43,971 nucleotides of DNA from Desulfobacteraceae bacterium 4572_35.1 (GTDB lineage Bacteria > Desulfobacterota > Desulfuromonadia > Desulfuromonadales > Desulfuromonadaceae), in contig NBLX01000004.1 of NCBI GenBank assembly GCA_002084705.1, positions 1-43,971 on the forward strand, given 5' to 3'. How positions within the stretch are numbered: position 1 is the stretch's first letter; the number at the start of each line of letters is the position of its first letter. Under the pieces are notes generated by a model. It was not told the DNA's origin. It saw nothing but the letters and a program-made list of their open reading frames with translations, and made no database searches. Positions 8,387-16,207 of the stretch are shown piece by piece. Made by a program: the position numbers and the translations under genes.

Positions 8387-8833
8387 ATGAAAAAAACTCG
8401 ACGCATAATTATTATTGCACTACTGTTGTTTCTTCCCACATTAAGCGTTGCGTTGGATACAAATTGGGGAGATGACCTAGATCACGCAAAAATTGAAGCC
8501 AAAAAAAGTGGCAAACATATATTCATCAATTTCAGCGGTTCGGATTGGTGCCACTGGTGCATAAAATTAGAAAAAGAGGTGCTGAACACAGACGAATTTA
8601 AACAGTTCGCTCAGGACAATCTGGTTCTGGTAAATATAGATTTTCCTAAAAGGAAAAAACTGCCAACCGAACTGGCACAACGTAACGATGACCTTGCCAG
8701 CCATTACCGTGTCCGCGGATTTCCTACAGTGATAATTCTTAACCCCAGCAGCGAGATTGTCACCAAAACCGGCTATCGCAAAGGTGGGGCCGCAGCATAC
8801 ATCAAATATCTGAGAAAGATAATTTCCCAATAA
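8387..8833 (+). CDS. Periplasmic thioredoxin-like protein (thioredoxin_7 type)
   Basis: The 148-residue precursor has a lysine/arginine-rich start, a hydrophobic stretch and a cleavage-like LSVAL site near residue 23, so it is exported. The mature part has DLDHAKIEAKKSGKHIFINFSG, then SDWCHWCIKLE with a CHWC redox motif, and a cis-Pro segment GFPTVIIL near residue 117. It probably acts as a thiol-disulfide oxidoreductase or as an electron donor in the periplasm. It starts immediately after the nitroreductase stop, with GAGGT within the end of that gene serving as the ribosome-binding site. Confidence 0.88.
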   Translation: MKKTRRIIIIALLLFLPTLSVALDTNWGDDLDHAKIEAKKSGKHIFINFSGSDWCHWCIKLEKEVLNTDEFKQFAQDNLVLVNIDFPKRKKLPTELAQRNDDLASHYRVRGFPTVIILNPSSEIVTKTGYRKGGAAAYIKYLRKIISQ

Positions 8834-8876
8834 CTTTTCCAACAATGTTGAGTTAAGATAAACCCACCATCACCTG

Positions 8877-8912
8877 GTTGCAGCTCTCTACGTAACGATA
8901 GAGAGCTGCAAC
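8877..8912. terminator. 14-bp perfect hairpin between convergent genes
   Basis: The arms GTTGCAGCTCTCTA (8877-8890) and TAGAGAGCTGCAAC (8899-8912) pair without mismatch around an eight-base loop. It sits between the thioredoxin gene (plus) and the porin gene (minus), so it could end transcripts from both sides. There is no T-tract on either strand, so it may act in a Rho-linked or RNA-stabilising way. Confidence 0.55.
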
Positions 8913-8952
8913 TGCATTGAGGACAGTGTTGAATTTACTTAAAAAAACGGTC

Positions 8953-10209
8953 TTAAAAATTCAAATTCACCCGCACCTGCGCACGTTGGTAATCCCAATC
9001 GGTAGTGGCACTATGTTCTTTATCATCGCTCACCACATAAACAGCGTCCACTGACCAGCTATCGTTTATAACGTATTCGACATAAAAATCATGCTCGTCA
9101 ACTTCAGCGTCGGCGGTTTTATCCATGGGATCTGTACCCCCCTGATAGTTACCGTAAGTATAACCAATACTTAACCCGTCAATGCCTGTTGCGCCAAAGT
9201 CATAACCAATGCACAGGGTGTAGGAATCAGCGTCCTGACCTGCAGCAAACTCGTTGGCTACCAGGGTGTCGATATTGGTGAAGAACGGACCGCCGCCAAA
9301 ACCGCCAAACAGGGCCTCTCCTGCATCTATCTCAGCATGATCGTAAGCTGCGCCGATGGTTACTCCGGCAATAGCGAACTCTGCCATAGCTCCGTATAGC
9401 TCCCCTTCAACTTTTGAACCCATTGCAACATAGGTGTTACTGCCGGTGCTGTCATTCTGAGCGCTAACTTGAACACCAAGTGTTAAACTCATATTGTCAT
9501 TGAAATTGATGGGTGCTACCGCGTCAACATAAAAGAGATCTACCACATCATCTATGACGTAAAACCAAGCGTTGGCTTCGATGGTATCGTTGCTGTAAGT
9601 GGCACCAAGCATAAAAGTACCATCACTGTCTTCCACCAAGTCGTCAAAATCGGCATCATCTGGGTAACCGGCATCCACCCCCTGCCACGCGCTAAGGTAG
9701 CCACCCTTAATTAAGATATCATTAATTGCATAACTGGCAACCAAGGCTTCGAAGGTGTGTGGCGTCATGCGACAATCATCGCTATCGACAAAAGGGGTAT
9801 CGAGCAACTGGCGTCCGGCAGTAATAGTGAATCCGTCAACGGCATAAGTGATATATGCTTCCGCCAACAGATCATAATGCTGTTCACTTGAAGACAGCTC
9901 ATCATTGTAATCTTCTTCATCTGGCTGCGTTAAGCTGTGTGATGTATAAAATGCCGCCCCCAAAGAAATTCCATACAGGGGAGCTGTAACAAATTTCAAT
10001 TGACCTCCGAGAGCCAGATCATAACTTGAGTTGACGTTACTTTCATCTGGGTCAAGGCTGATATAACCTGAGCGGATCTGCCCACTGGGTGTCCCCTGTT
10101 TGAAGGCAGCGCTCAACGACTGGGGTTGAACACCGGTTTGCGCTTGGCCTACACCGCAAAATACCATGCTTGCCAAAATTGCCATTATAGTCAATTTTCT
10201 AATTATCAT
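8953..10209 (-). CDS. Outer-membrane porin (Opr/OprD-like), downstream of cbiK
   Basis: The 418-residue precursor has a signal peptide (residues 1 to about 23, ending GVGQA), then alternating polar and hydrophobic strands rich in Gly, Tyr and Asp, and ends in NLNF with a C-terminal Phe, the outer-membrane insertion signal. Segments such as FTITAGRQLLDTPF and GLSIGYTYGNYQGG are like OprD/Opr-type porins of anaerobic proteobacteria. It follows cbiK by 57 bases on the same strand, behind the same cobalamin riboswitch. That suggests B12-repressed uptake of cobalt, a corrinoid or a tetrapyrrole; the substrate is inferred from context only. Confidence 0.75.
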   Translation of the reverse strand: MIIRKLTIMAILASMVFCGVGQAQTGVQPQSLSAAFKQGTPSGQIRSGYISLDPDESNVNSSYDLALGGQLKFVTAPLYGISLGAAFYTSHSLTQPDEEDYNDELSSSEQHYDLLAEAYITYAVDGFTITAGRQLLDTPFVDSDDCRMTPHTFEALVASYAINDILIKGGYLSAWQGVDAGYPDDADFDDLVEDSDGTFMLGATYSNDTIEANAWFYVIDDVVDLFYVDAVAPINFNDNMSLTLGVQVSAQNDSTGSNTYVAMGSKVEGELYGAMAEFAIAGVTIGAAYDHAEIDAGEALFGGFGGGPFFTNIDTLVANEFAAGQDADSYTLCIGYDFGATGIDGLSIGYTYGNYQGGTDPMDKTADAEVDEHDFYVEYVINDSWSVDAVYVVSDDKEHSATTDWDYQRAQVRVNLNF

Positions 10210-10266
10210 CGTCAGTTTCTTTCTCCTGTTGAAATAAATAATAATTTTGCAAAACAGAGCATCAAA

Positions 10267-11247
10267 CTATTTCAGTGCAATCCCAGCATCAGCGGCAGCT
10301 TCAGCAGCATGCCGAATATAGATCGCCGCAACCTCGTCGTTTTCACCCATACCATGCAGATAGGGTTCTACGGAAATCCCCTCCTTTTCCAATAAAGATT
10401 TCCACGAATCCTCATCAGAACCTGCCATATCATTAGTTGCATGGTCACCAGCAACAATCATAAATGCGCGAATGACAACATTTTTCACCCTTTTTTCCTT
10501 CAACGTTTTAATCACCTCATCAACCGGCGGATAACCCTCGACCGTACCAACAACCGTAAGAACCTCGGGATAAGTCTGATTCATTTCGTGAGCAAACTGC
10601 ATATATACGCCACCGGAAGGGAAATGGTCATTGCCGTGCCCCATATAAACCAGTGCCGCACCGGCTTTCTTCGCTCTATCAATATCCTCTTTCATAGCTT
10701 TGACAGCGACAGTGATATCTTCAGCATATGGATGGGTCACGCCAAAAGTCCCCAGCATCGGCCGGCCAACAACCAACGCATTAAAAGGCTTAAATTTTCC
10801 TTTGATAGTGTCAATAGAAGCCAAGGCATTAACATAAGAGCTCAGGTCTAAAAATTCTTCCGCAGATGCAACGTGGGTCGGTTGAACAATAATGTTGTCG
10901 TAGCCATCATCCTGAAAATTGGCTATTGTTGCCAATGGTCCTTGAACATGAAGAATCTCTGTTGGAACTTCGACATGGGTCTTGATGTAAGCTGGATCTG
11001 CAGCCCGTTTTTGCCAGATTTTGCGAATAATATTAGAAGTAAAAGCGATCCGCACCGGCGTATGAGGATACTCTTTTTCCATTTTCTCTTTGATGTTGAG
11101 CAGCCCCTGTAGGGCCGGCTCAACAGTTGTCCCGAACATTGCCAGAACGATACCATTTTTGTGTTCCATTTTATGCTCCTCCGCAGTTGCAAATTGAGTT
11201 GATAGCATAAGAACAAACATGAGTGTAAGGACAAGCGACCTCTTCAT
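10267..11247 (-). CDS. cbiK: Exported sirohydrochlorin cobaltochelatase, CbiK type
   Basis: The enzyme inserts Co2+ into sirohydrochlorin at the start of the anaerobic cobalamin pathway. The 326-residue protein opens with a signal peptide (KRSLVLTLMFVLML, cleavage near FATAEEH), so it should be periplasmic, as known for CbiKP of Desulfovibrio vulgaris. The chelatase core has GIVLAMFGTTVEPA, QPTHVASAEEF, YMGHGNDHFPSGG and VAGDHATNDMAG; the His residues of the last two segments correspond to the metal-binding catalytic pair of CbiK. I chose the ATG at 11247, preceded by GGAGG. It is the first gene behind a cobalamin riboswitch with a terminator. A haem-binding His, known in the Desulfovibrio protein, was not assigned. 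Confidence 0.9.
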   Translation of the reverse strand: MKRSLVLTLMFVLMLSTQFATAEEHKMEHKNGIVLAMFGTTVEPALQGLLNIKEKMEKEYPHTPVRIAFTSNIIRKIWQKRAADPAYIKTHVEVPTEILHVQGPLATIANFQDDGYDNIIVQPTHVASAEEFLDLSSYVNALASIDTIKGKFKPFNALVVGRPMLGTFGVTHPYAEDITVAVKAMKEDIDRAKKAGAALVYMGHGNDHFPSGGVYMQFAHEMNQTYPEVLTVVGTVEGYPPVDEVIKTLKEKRVKNVVIRAFMIVAGDHATNDMAGSDEDSWKSLLEKEGISVEPYLHGMGENDEVAAIYIRHAAEAAADAGIALK

Positions 11248-11274
11248 AAAACCTCCGATTCTGCGATCTGAAAT

Positions 11275-11311
11275 AAAAAAATCCCAGACCAATTAAAGTA
11301 ATTGATCCAGG
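11275..11311 (-). terminator. Riboswitch-controlled intrinsic terminator in the cbiK leader
   Basis: On the minus strand CCTGGATCAATTA pairs over 13 positions, including G-T wobbles, with TAATTGGTCTGGG around a CTT loop, and is followed by ATTTTTTTATTT. Its left arm CTGGATCAAT is exactly complementary to ATTGATCCAG in the riboswitch (11407-11398), so an antiterminator can form instead. This fits B12-dependent transcription termination before cbiK. Confidence 0.85.
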
Positions 11312-11379
11312 ATGCCCTTTTCTTTCCCAGAATCTGTCTATATTTCGGTCTTGTGCCGTAAAACCGAAACTCACTTTTC

Positions 11380-11545
11380 AGGCAGGTCTTCTGACTTCTG
11401 GATCAATCAAATCATTGCGCCTTCCCATCCAAACTTCAAACAGTGGCATTATGCAATAATTGTCCCCAGTTACAGCGGCGGGCCCGTTCCGGATTTACAC
11501 CGGATTCCCTTTTCATCCGCTCAAAGCGGACACCTGAAAAAATTC
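11380..11545 (-). promoter_or_regulatory. Cobalamin riboswitch controlling cbiK and the porin
   Basis: The minus-strand RNA has the conserved order of cobalamin riboswitches: GGGAATCCGGTGTAAATCCG, then the core GGGCCCGCCGCTGTAACTG, GCCACTG, GGGAAGGC and the B12 box AGTCAGAAGACCTGCC ending near 11381. A terminator lies between it and the cbiK start, so binding of a cobalamin should reduce expression of cbiK and the porin. Boundaries are approximate. Confidence 0.93.
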
Positions 11546-11550
11546 ACGCC

Positions 11551-11579
11551 ACCCTACAAAGAGTAACGGTCAATGTCAA
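11551..11579 (-). promoter_or_regulatory. Sigma-70-type promoter for the cbiK-porin unit
   Basis: On the minus strand TTGACA (11579-11574) and TAGGGT (11556-11551) are separated by 17 bases, placing the transcription start near 11544 at the 5' end of the riboswitch. The -35 box overlaps the stop codon of cobA. This gives cbiK and the porin a transcript separate from the upstream cobalamin genes. Confidence 0.65.
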
Positions 11580-12340
11580 GATGTTAGCCTTTGCTTCACC
11601 ATCAACAATTGTTCACGTAAGTAAACAATATCACCTATCACAATCACCGAGGGCGATTTTAACTGGGGCAGATAATTATCCAACTCACTCAAAGTGAAAA
11701 TATCAACGTGCTGATTCTCACATGTAGCTCGATAGATAACAGCAATCGGTGTTGTTTCGGCATAACCTGAAACAGCCAGCAATTGATCAACTAGTGAACG
11801 TAAGCGGTAAATCCCCATCAGAATCACCAGATTGCCCGACAACTTTTCCCAATTAATTTTTGACGTACTATGTTTCGACTCATGCCCCGTCATAATCGTT
11901 ACACTGGCATTGATTTCACGGCTCGTCAGGGGAATCCCCGCGATTGCCGGACCCGCCAATGCCGAGCTGATACCGGGGACAACGACAAAATCAACCTCAT
12001 GGCGGCACAAAAACAACGCCTCTTCGGCTCCACGACCGAACAACATCGGATCACCACCTTTAAGTCTTACGACCCGTCGGTATTTTTGTGCATACTCCAG
12101 CAGCAATGTATTGATTTCATCCTGACTCTTGTAATGACGACCGCAGCGCTTACCAACATAGTGGCAGACGCAATTCTCGCTAGCATGATCAAGCAATTGG
12201 ACATTCACCAGATCATCATAAATGATCGCATCTGCTTCCTGAATCAAGCGCAGCGCTTTTAATGTAAGCAATTCAGGGTCTCCTGGACCCGCCCCCACTA
12301 AATAAACGGTTGTCTCAATATTATGCCTATTTTGCTTCAT
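11576..12340 (-). CDS. cobA: Uroporphyrinogen-III C-methyltransferase (SUMT)
   Basis: The enzyme uses two SAM molecules to methylate uroporphyrinogen III at C2 and C7, giving precorrin-2, the branch point to sirohaem and cobalamin. The 254 residues show the class III methyltransferase signatures: VYLVGAGPGDPELLTLKA at the start, RLKGGDPMLFGRGAEE at about 90, VVPGISSALAGPAIAGIPLT at about 125. There is no fused HemD or CysG domain. I use the ATG at 12340, with GGGGAGG about 10 bases upstream; a GTG at 12349 sits too close to that site. It overlaps the upstream cbiL-like gene by 14 bases and its stop overlaps the cbiK promoter. Confidence 0.93.
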   Translation of the reverse strand: MKQNRHNIETTVYLVGAGPGDPELLTLKALRLIQEADAIIYDDLVNVQLLDHASENCVCHYVGKRCGRHYKSQDEINTLLLEYAQKYRRVVRLKGGDPMLFGRGAEEALFLCRHEVDFVVVPGISSALAGPAIAGIPLTSREINASVTIMTGHESKHSTSKINWEKLSGNLVILMGIYRLRSLVDQLLAVSGYAETTPIAVIYRATCENQHVDIFTLSELDNYLPQLKSPSVIVIGDIVYLREQLLMVKQRLTS

Positions 12341-13100
12341 TCCAAACACGCCTCCCCGTATGAATAATCATCGTTGTCATATAGTTGAGCGCTACGGGCT
12401 GCCAATCCTCAAGGTTGTCAAGAATCAATTCATCATCTCGCTGATCAACACCGCTAATAAGCCGGGCATGACTTAAAATATTTCGTTGTCGCAGCAACTT
12501 AATCAATTCATTTATCACCGCTCCTGCCTTGTAAAGAATCAGTGTCTCGCAGTGTTCAAGAGCTCCGGCAACAGCAGACAAATCGGTTGCCGACATCAAC
12601 GTCATACGATCCTCCTGCAGCGTTAATGGTTCACCAAAGCGGCTGGCTCCGGCTTGAAATGCACTGACACCTGGAACGATATGAATATTCCCCTCCGGCA
12701 TATAAGCCGTTAATTCGGCCAACAGATAGGAGCTAGTCGCGAAAATAAGCGGATCGCCAAGAGTCAGTTGCACCACTGATCGCTGACGACGGCAGTTTTC
12801 ACTCACTGTTTCTGCCAGCTTCTGCCAGCGCTGCTGCGTCACCTTATTATTACGGCTCATGGGATAGTTAACACACACAACTTCCTGCTGATCGAGAAAT
12901 GGCTGTACCACCTCCAAAGCCAAGCTACGAGCACTACCTTTGGCCTGCGGCGAGATCACCTGATCAGCCGAAGAGATAATCGCGGCCGCCCGCAAAGTAA
13001 GCAGATCGGCACATCCAGGTCCTACGCCGACAGCATAAAAGTGACCTGGCTGTGCCTTAATACTGCAACCCAGCAAGCATTTATGGTTCTGATCAATCAA
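12327..13100 (-). CDS. Second precorrin-2 C20-methyltransferase-like protein (CbiL/CobI paralogue)
   Basis: The 257-residue protein belongs to the tetrapyrrole methylase family and resembles CbiL/CobI: HFYAVGVGPGCADLLTLRAA, LTLGDPLIFATSSYLLAEL and IVPGVSAFQAGASRFGEPL. It differs clearly from the CbiL gene at 20186 and has an N-terminal extension of about 20 residues with two Cys. The GPGDP motif is changed to GPGCA. The start is TTG at 13100 overlapping the TGA of the binding-protein gene, with GGAGAA upstream. It lies between the importer genes and cobA, whereas the other CbiL sits in the main methylase run. It probably methylates C20 of a cobalt-precorrin-2; why two copies exist is open. 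Confidence 0.75.
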   Translation of the reverse strand: MIDQNHKCLLGCSIKAQPGHFYAVGVGPGCADLLTLRAAAIISSADQVISPQAKGSARSLALEVVQPFLDQQEVVCVNYPMSRNNKVTQQRWQKLAETVSENCRRQRSVVQLTLGDPLIFATSSYLLAELTAYMPEGNIHIVPGVSAFQAGASRFGEPLTLQEDRMTLMSATDLSAVAGALEHCETLILYKAGAVINELIKLLRQRNILSHARLISGVDQRDDELILDNLEDWQPVALNYMTTMIIHTGRRVWNEAK

Positions 13101-13879
13101 AACTGTTCTCCGGAAAAATAGTTATTTAGTTTGACAACATTGTCAAAGCTGTTGGTATTGGCGCGGGAAAACTGCAGCTCATCCACTCGCAAAAAGCGCG
13201 CAGCCAAACGGCTGAAGCAATCTCTTTTCCCCGGCGGCTGCGGATTCTTGTTCATAGGTCCAACCTGATAAATATAGATATCAGGCTGACTAGCAAGGAT
13301 CGCTTCTATGTTGTAACGCACAAGTTTACGCCTGGCCGGCGCGATCAATTCCCCACCGGCCTGTTTGATAATATCACTAACAATATGCCGTTGACCCGCA
13401 ACCAGTAGCGGAACTGCCGTCACCTCAAACACTAGCTTGGGACAATGTTCAATGGATTTCAAATGTTCCAGCTTCTGCCACTGTCTGGCAATCAGGACCT
13501 CTGCTTCAGCACGTTTTCCTAGCCGCGCAGCTAACCTGCCAATCTGTTGTACAATTTCATCAAGGGTATGGGGGTTATAGTAAAACACTTCAGTATCCAC
13601 AGCATCCGCCATCTCTTTAGAGAAAAAGTGGTTTGACGAAATAATCAACAGATCAGGATCCAATGATCGTATAATTTCAACATTAGGACGGATATGGGAC
13701 CCTACCTGTGTCGCTGAAGCAAAACCTTCCACATTGCGAGTCACCCCGACGACCAAATCTTCTGCAGTAAGCTTGTGGATAATATCGCCTGCCGCCGGCG
13801 ACAGCAGCACAATCCGCTGGATACACCAAGCGTCAGCGCTGAAATTCAAAAGCAGCAGTACCAATAGTAACCTGTACAT
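13097..13879 (-). CDS. BtuF/FhuD-type ABC transporter substrate-binding protein
   Basis: The 260-residue precursor has a Sec signal peptide (YRLLLVLLLLNFSADA) without a clear lipobox. It is followed by the PF01497-type fold: RIVLLSPAAGDIIHKL, VGVTRNVEGF, IRSLDPDLLIIS and later ILASQPDIYIYQVG. Such proteins deliver cobalamin, haem or ferric siderophores to FecCD-type permeases. The ATG at 13879 is preceded by GGAG and the gene overlaps the ATPase gene by 47 bases. The position in a B12-regulated cluster favours a corrinoid or cobalt chelate as ligand; this is inference. Confidence 0.82.
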   Translation of the reverse strand: MYRLLLVLLLLNFSADAWCIQRIVLLSPAAGDIIHKLTAEDLVVGVTRNVEGFASATQVGSHIRPNVEIIRSLDPDLLIISSNHFFSKEMADAVDTEVFYYNPHTLDEIVQQIGRLAARLGKRAEAEVLIARQWQKLEHLKSIEHCPKLVFEVTAVPLLVAGQRHIVSDIIKQAGGELIAPARRKLVRYNIEAILASQPDIYIYQVGPMNKNPQPPGKRDCFSRLAARFLRVDELQFSRANTNSFDNVVKLNNYFSGEQF

Positions 13880-14570
13880 TGTATGTCTCCGCAAGCAATT
13901 CGGGGGTAACATCGTTGCGTATCACATCGGCAAGGAGCACTCCCTGTTTAAGAAAAAGAAAACGATCAAAAAAACGATGGGCTAAATTGATATCGTGAAC
14001 CGATGAAATCAATGTTTCACTGCGTAGCGTCAGCAATCTGAAGATATCCATAGTATGACGAATATCAAGACTGGCGTTCGGCTCGTCCATATAAATAATC
14101 TGCGTTTGTTGGTTTAGGACCCGCGCCAACATCGTCCGTCGTTGCTCTCCACCGCTGAGCTGATTGAAATGGCGATCTTTAAGCTCAAGAAGATCGAGTC
14201 GTTCCAGCAAATAAAGTGACTGCTCTTCATCCTCGGCACTGAAACAGTTGGCAGTACAATGGGGAAACCGACCAAACAACACCACTTCATACACACTAAA
14301 CGGGAATATCACCTCAGCAACCTGCGGCAACAAAGAAAACAGCTCGGCTCGCTTCGGCATTGGAACCATTGTCAAATCCGTACCAGAATAACTTATTGTT
14401 CCAGCGTCGGGCGTTAACAAACCGCACAACAACTGCAGCAATGTACTTTTGCCGCAACCGTTTTCCCCCATTACAGCAATTTTTTCACCACTTTTCACCC
14501 ACAGCGACTCAATGTGCAGGGAAAAATCTCCCCGGTTAAAATGGAGGTTTTCAACCTGCAAATCAGCCAT
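13833..14570 (-). CDS. BtuD/FepC-type ABC transporter ATP-binding protein
   Basis: The 245-residue ATPase has Walker A GENGCGKST at about residue 37, Q-loop SLLPQVAE, signature LSGGEQRR, Walker B IIYMDEPNAS and the switch His in SSVHD. It powers the FecCD-type permease encoded just upstream. Its ATG overlaps the permease stop (ATGGCTGA), so translation is probably coupled, and its own end overlaps the binding-protein gene. The Walker B motif has Asn where Thr is usual (DEPNAS), which is not known to impair activity. Confidence 0.88.
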   Translation of the reverse strand: MADLQVENLHFNRGDFSLHIESLWVKSGEKIAVMGENGCGKSTLLQLLCGLLTPDAGTISYSGTDLTMVPMPKRAELFSLLPQVAEVIFPFSVYEVVLFGRFPHCTANCFSAEDEEQSLYLLERLDLLELKDRHFNQLSGGEQRRTMLARVLNQQTQIIYMDEPNASLDIRHTMDIFRLLTLRSETLISSVHDINLAHRFFDRFLFLKQGVLLADVIRNDVTPELLAETYNVQVTIGTAAFEFQR

Positions 14571-15513
14571 GCCAGAACCTTTCCCGCCGAGTTTGCAATA
14601 AATAGAGGAAAAAAATACCACCAAGCAGAGCCGTGATTATCCCCACCGGCAACTCAGCGCCACCGGGGATAATCACCCGTGCCACAGTGTCGGCAGATAC
14701 CAATAGCAACGCCCCCAGCAACGACGAATAGAGGAGATTACGACGCATATCGCTGCCAAACAAACTACGGGCGATATGAGGGACAATCAAGCCGACGAAA
14801 CCTATAATCCCGGTATAACTGACAGCAATTCCTACCAATAATGTTGCCGCAACAAAAGCAAGGCTGCGCAAACGGTGGACATCTACCCCCATCGTCTGTG
14901 CCGAGTATTCATCGAGAGCAAGAAGATTAAGTTGTAATGCCCGCTGGCGAAAAAACAAATAGATCAGCAGAAAAACCACCGAGCATACTGTAAGGCGCCC
15001 CCAACCAACAATAAAGAAACCACCCATCAGCCAGAAAACAATAGATGAGATAGACTCTTCAAAATAGTATTTGGAAAAACTGATAACCGCAGAAGCAACA
15101 ATATTCATCACGATCCCAGCTAGTATCATAGTCACGGGGTTAATAAAACCAGCGGTAATCGACAGGCGATAAACCAGCGTCAGACCAGCAATACCAGTTG
15201 CCAGCGCGAAGACTGGAACCAGCGCTGACGGTGCGCCTAAAGCAATAGCCAAAATGGCTCCGAGAGCCGCAGATGAAGCCGCGCCGGTGGTAAAACTATC
15301 GGCCAGTGGATTTTTCAGCGTCAACTGGTAAACGCTCCCAGAAAGACCAAGCATGGCACCGATCACAGCACTAAATAAAACCCGCGGCACGCGCAAATCG
15401 AGGAGAATATTACGCTCAACCGGTGACATCTGCAGCGGGTTGATGGCCGTGGCTCCCACCAGACATGAAACGCACAGCACAACAATAAACAAAACCCACA
15501 GCCAGTGCTTCAT
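14563..15513 (-). CDS. BtuC/FecCD-type ABC transporter permease
   Basis: The 316-residue protein has about 9-10 hydrophobic membrane segments. It shows the FecCD landmarks RVPRVLFSAVIGAMLGLSG near the start and GIIGFVGLIVPHIAR near residue 235, the loop that contacts the ATPase. With the following ATPase and binding protein it forms a complete importer for B12, a siderophore or haem. It overlaps the upstream ABC-2 permease remnant by 4 bases (ATGA) and the ATPase gene by 8. Confidence 0.9.
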   Translation of the reverse strand: MKHWLWVLFIVVLCVSCLVGATAINPLQMSPVERNILLDLRVPRVLFSAVIGAMLGLSGSVYQLTLKNPLADSFTTGAASSAALGAILAIALGAPSALVPVFALATGIAGLTLVYRLSITAGFINPVTMILAGIVMNIVASAVISFSKYYFEESISSIVFWLMGGFFIVGWGRLTVCSVVFLLIYLFFRQRALQLNLLALDEYSAQTMGVDVHRLRSLAFVAATLLVGIAVSYTGIIGFVGLIVPHIARSLFGSDMRRNLLYSSLLGALLLVSADTVARVIIPGGAELPVGIITALLGGIFFLYLLQTRRERFWHG

Positions 15514-16207
15514 ATCTGCACTCGATTCACCACTCGCATGGAAATCACGAACAACACCAGCAACATCAAACCCAAAATCGGAAACAGCCTGCTATTGATA
15601 TTCATGCCAGGAATCAATGTCGCCCTGATCAATTGAGTCGAATAGGTCAATGGTGACAAAGCGGCAACAGCACGGATAAATCCCGGCATTTTCTCTACTG
15701 GGAAAAAAGTCCCAGAAAGAAACATCATCGGCGTTATCAGAAAAGCATTCATCATCGCCTGATCGCTGTGACTGCGTACCAGCAAAGCAGTAATCAGCCC
15801 AAGGATGGAAAAAATTGCCAAATGGAGCAACAACGCCACAAAAAACAGTGGGGTAACAATCAAATGGACACCACACAGCAAACTGTACAGACCAATAACA
15901 GCCACCGGAATTAATCCCCTGGTCATGCCGTACAACATCTCTGCAACAACAATTTCCCAGCGCCGCAGCGGTGCCAGAAGATACTCCTCAAAAACTTTGA
16001 AGTAAAAACGGGAGATATTAATCTCGGTTGCAATTCCATAGCTCTGATTCATACTTGACCATTGACTTGGACGCCACGACCAACTCCGTAGCCAAAGGCG
16101 ATCAGAAACAACCCAGGAGAAACAGCCGAAGCTAGAAAAGTTTTCACCAGCTTCCCACGCAAAATCAGCGTTTCACGCAGATAAATACCACGAACACCAT
16201 TAAGCAT
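15510..16207 (-). pseudogene. ABC-2 type transporter permease, broken by frameshift and apparent deletion
   Basis: Two frames together make one ABC-2 permease. The first starts with the ATG at 16207 (overlapping the ATPase stop) and encodes 52 residues up to a TGA at 16051-16049, ending GYGVGRGVQVNGQV. The second starts with an ATG at 16052 and encodes 180 residues beginning MNQSYGIATEINISRF. In intact relatives these two pieces are joined by roughly 15 residues (a FLVPGL-like membrane segment), which are missing here. So the gene seems to have lost about 50 bases and its frame. Either it is a pseudogene, or the sequence has an error, or the two overlapping frames are translated separately. 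Confidence 0.7.

Noticed and set aside
16049-16051. The TGA in the ABC-2 permease as a second selenocysteine codon
   Set aside because: The frame after this TGA does not resemble the permease; homology continues in another frame, so a frameshift and deletion explain it better.
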